From CAYFJO01 sp964343305 (GTDB lineage Bacteria; Planctomycetota; Planctomycetia; Pirellulales; Pirellulaceae), in contig CAYFJO010000409.1 in NCBI GenBank assembly GCA_964343305.1, positions 1 to 9,917 of the forward strand: 9,917 nt of DNA. The letters run 5' to 3'. Below the pieces are notes generated by a model that was given only the letters and a program-made list of their open reading frames with translations, was not told where the DNA came from and ran no database searches. This document shows positions 8,684 through 9,917 of the stretch, one piece after another. The first letter of the stretch is position 1; every line of letters begins with the position of its first letter. Made by a program: the position numbers and the translations under genes.

Positions 8684-8687
8684 ATCG

Positions 8688-9917
8688 ATGTCGCACGACC
8701 GTTATGAAAACCCACTGATTACTCGCTATGCATCCGCGGAGATGAGCGAGTTGTGGAGCGCGCAACGGAAGTTTAGCACTTGGCGCAAGCTGTGGATCGT
8801 GCTGGCCGAGTCCGAGAAGGAACTTGGCCTCGACGTGACGGATGATCAGATTGCCGAATTGAAGTCGCATGTGGATGACATCGATTTTGAAGCAGCGGCC
8901 AACTACGAAAAGCGACTCCGGCACGACGTCATGGCTCATGTGCATGCCTATGGCGACGTTTGTCCAACCGCCCGGCCGATCATTCACTTGGGTGCGACCA
9001 GTTGTTTTGTCACAGATAACACGGACCTGATTTTGCTGCGCGACGCATTGGGAATGGTCCAGCAACGATTGGTCGCGGTGATTGGTTGCCTGGCTGAGTT
9101 TGCAATGAAATATCGTGATCTGCCTTGTCTTGGATTCACGCACCTACAGCCGGCTCAGCCGACGACTGTGGGCAAACGAGCTTGCCTGTGGGCTTACGAT
9201 CTGGTGATGGACCTGGAAGAGATCAACCATCGCCTGGCGTCCCTCAAGGCCCGCAGCACGAAAGGTACGACCGGAACGCAAGCCAGTTTCTTGGAACTGT
9301 TCGACGGTGACCACGACAAAGTCCGTGAGTTGGAAAACAGCGTCGCCGAGAAAATCGGCTTTGACGCCACGTACGCCGTCACCGGGCAAACCTATTCACG
9401 CAAGATCGATTCTCAAACACTCGATGCCTTGTCGGGCATCGCCCAAAGTGCACATAAAGCCGCCACGGACCTGCGCATCCTGGCGACGCGGAAAGAACTC
9501 GAAGAGCCGTTTGGAAAAGATCAGATTGGCTCGTCCGCGATGGCTTACAAACGCAATCCGATGCGTAGCGAACGAATCTGCTCGCTGGCTCGGTACGTTA
9601 TCAGTATGCAATCCAGCCCGGCGGCCACGATGGCTACACAATGGATGGAACGCACGCTGGACGACAGTGCGAACCGGCGTCTTGTTCTTCCGCAGGCGTT
9701 CTTGGCGATCGATGCCGTGTTGATCTTGTATCAAAACGTCGCTTCCGGATTGGTGGTTTATCCAGAAGTCATTGCCAAGAATCTTCGCGAAGAATTGCCG
9801 TTCATGGCGACGGAAAATATTTTGATGGCTGCCGTCGCGGCGGGTGGCGATCGACAAGATTTGCACGAGCGGATTCGTCAGCACAGTCAAGCGGCGGGTG
9901 CGGTTGTCAAACAAGAA
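8688..9917 (+). CDS. purB: Adenylosuccinate lyase, 3' partial
   Basis: The open frame gives 410 residues from MSHDRYENPLITRYAS and continues past the right edge; relatives are around 475-485 aa, so roughly 70 are missing. The enzyme splits fumarate from SAICAR and from adenylosuccinate in purine synthesis, as a cytoplasmic homotetramer. Visible family motifs are PIIHLGATSCFVTDN (substrate loop), FTHLQPAQPTTVGKR with the likely catalytic H152, KGTTGTQASFLELF, and the fumarase/lyase signature GSSAMAYKRNPMRSE starting at G281, with catalytic Ser at 282/283. The MRSER ending and DDSANRR place it in the human-type clade of ASLs rather than the Bacillus type. The loop has AMAYK where the human enzyme has AMPYK. 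It follows the deiodinase-like gene by 164 bp with its own strong ribosome binding site, so it may be independently expressed. Confidence 0.96.
   Translation, partial: MSHDRYENPLITRYASAEMSELWSAQRKFSTWRKLWIVLAESEKELGLDVTDDQIAELKSHVDDIDFEAAANYEKRLRHDVMAHVHAYGDVCPTARPIIHLGATSCFVTDNTDLILLRDALGMVQQRLVAVIGCLAEFAMKYRDLPCLGFTHLQPAQPTTVGKRACLWAYDLVMDLEEINHRLASLKARSTKGTTGTQASFLELFDGDHDKVRELENSVAEKIGFDATYAVTGQTYSRKIDSQTLDALSGIAQSAHKAATDLRILATRKELEEPFGKDQIGSSAMAYKRNPMRSERICSLARYVISMQSSPAATMATQWMERTLDDSANRRLVLPQAFLAIDAVLILYQNVASGLVVYPEVIAKNLREELPFMATENILMAAVAAGGDRQDLHERIRQHSQAAGAVVKQE

Noticed and set aside
8670..9914. Minus-strand frames of 157 and 172 aa
   Set aside because: Antisense to purB, which has a strong ribosome binding site and unmistakable lyase motifs.

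Overview
The window looks like chromosomal DNA of a planctomycete, probably a Pirellulaceae-type organism. The evidence is a transmembrane Ser/Thr kinase fused to a VCBS beta-propeller, a sulfatase with the Cys-type FGly motif, a Tat-exported Gfo/Idh/MocA oxidoreductase, DUF1501 sequence, secreted FG-GAP proteins, and dispersed palindromic repeats between genes. This assignment rests on family knowledge and not on a database search.

Layout. Positions 1-1896 (+) hold the 3' part of a receptor-like Ser/Thr kinase: kinase C-lobe, one membrane helix, then seven calcium-loop repeats. The N-lobe lies outside the window, and the window opens on a repeat-like GC-rich element read in frame. A 244 bp gap follows. 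Next comes a minus-strand block. It reads 7515->6082 sulfatase, 5966->4647 oxidoreductase, 4650->4121 remnant of a DUF1501 gene, 4003->2822 secreted FG-GAP/VCBS protein, 2686->2141 small two-helix membrane protein. A perfect 32-bp inverted repeat sits between sulfatase and oxidoreductase. Divergent from the sulfatase, 7642-8523 (+) encodes an exported EF-hand plus deiodinase/redoxin protein. At 8688 (+), behind a strong ribosome binding site, starts an adenylosuccinate lyase (purB) that runs off the right edge. No stretch over 300 bases is without a gene.

The main discovery candidate is the gene at 7642-8523. Ordinary gene calling splits it at a TGA (8128-8130), but that TGA falls exactly where iodothyronine deiodinases carry their catalytic selenocysteine (FGSYT-U-PPF). 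The frame stays open for another 130 codons with deiodinase-family motifs (YIREAH, PERL, GGKGPGGF). A hairpin with an AGGCU loop begins 10 nt past the TGA, with its loop 16 nt past it, much like the bacterial SECIS element of E. coli fdhF. I read it as an exported selenoprotein made of two EF-hands and a deiodinase-like domain.

The sulfatase, the oxidoreductase and the remnant DUF1501 gene fit the catabolism of sulfated or modified polysaccharides in the periplasm. The FG-GAP proteins probably bind or recognise extracellular ligands. The deiodinase-like protein shares the intergenic control region with the sulfatase, but no functional link can be shown from sequence. purB is a housekeeping purine-biosynthesis gene unrelated to the rest.
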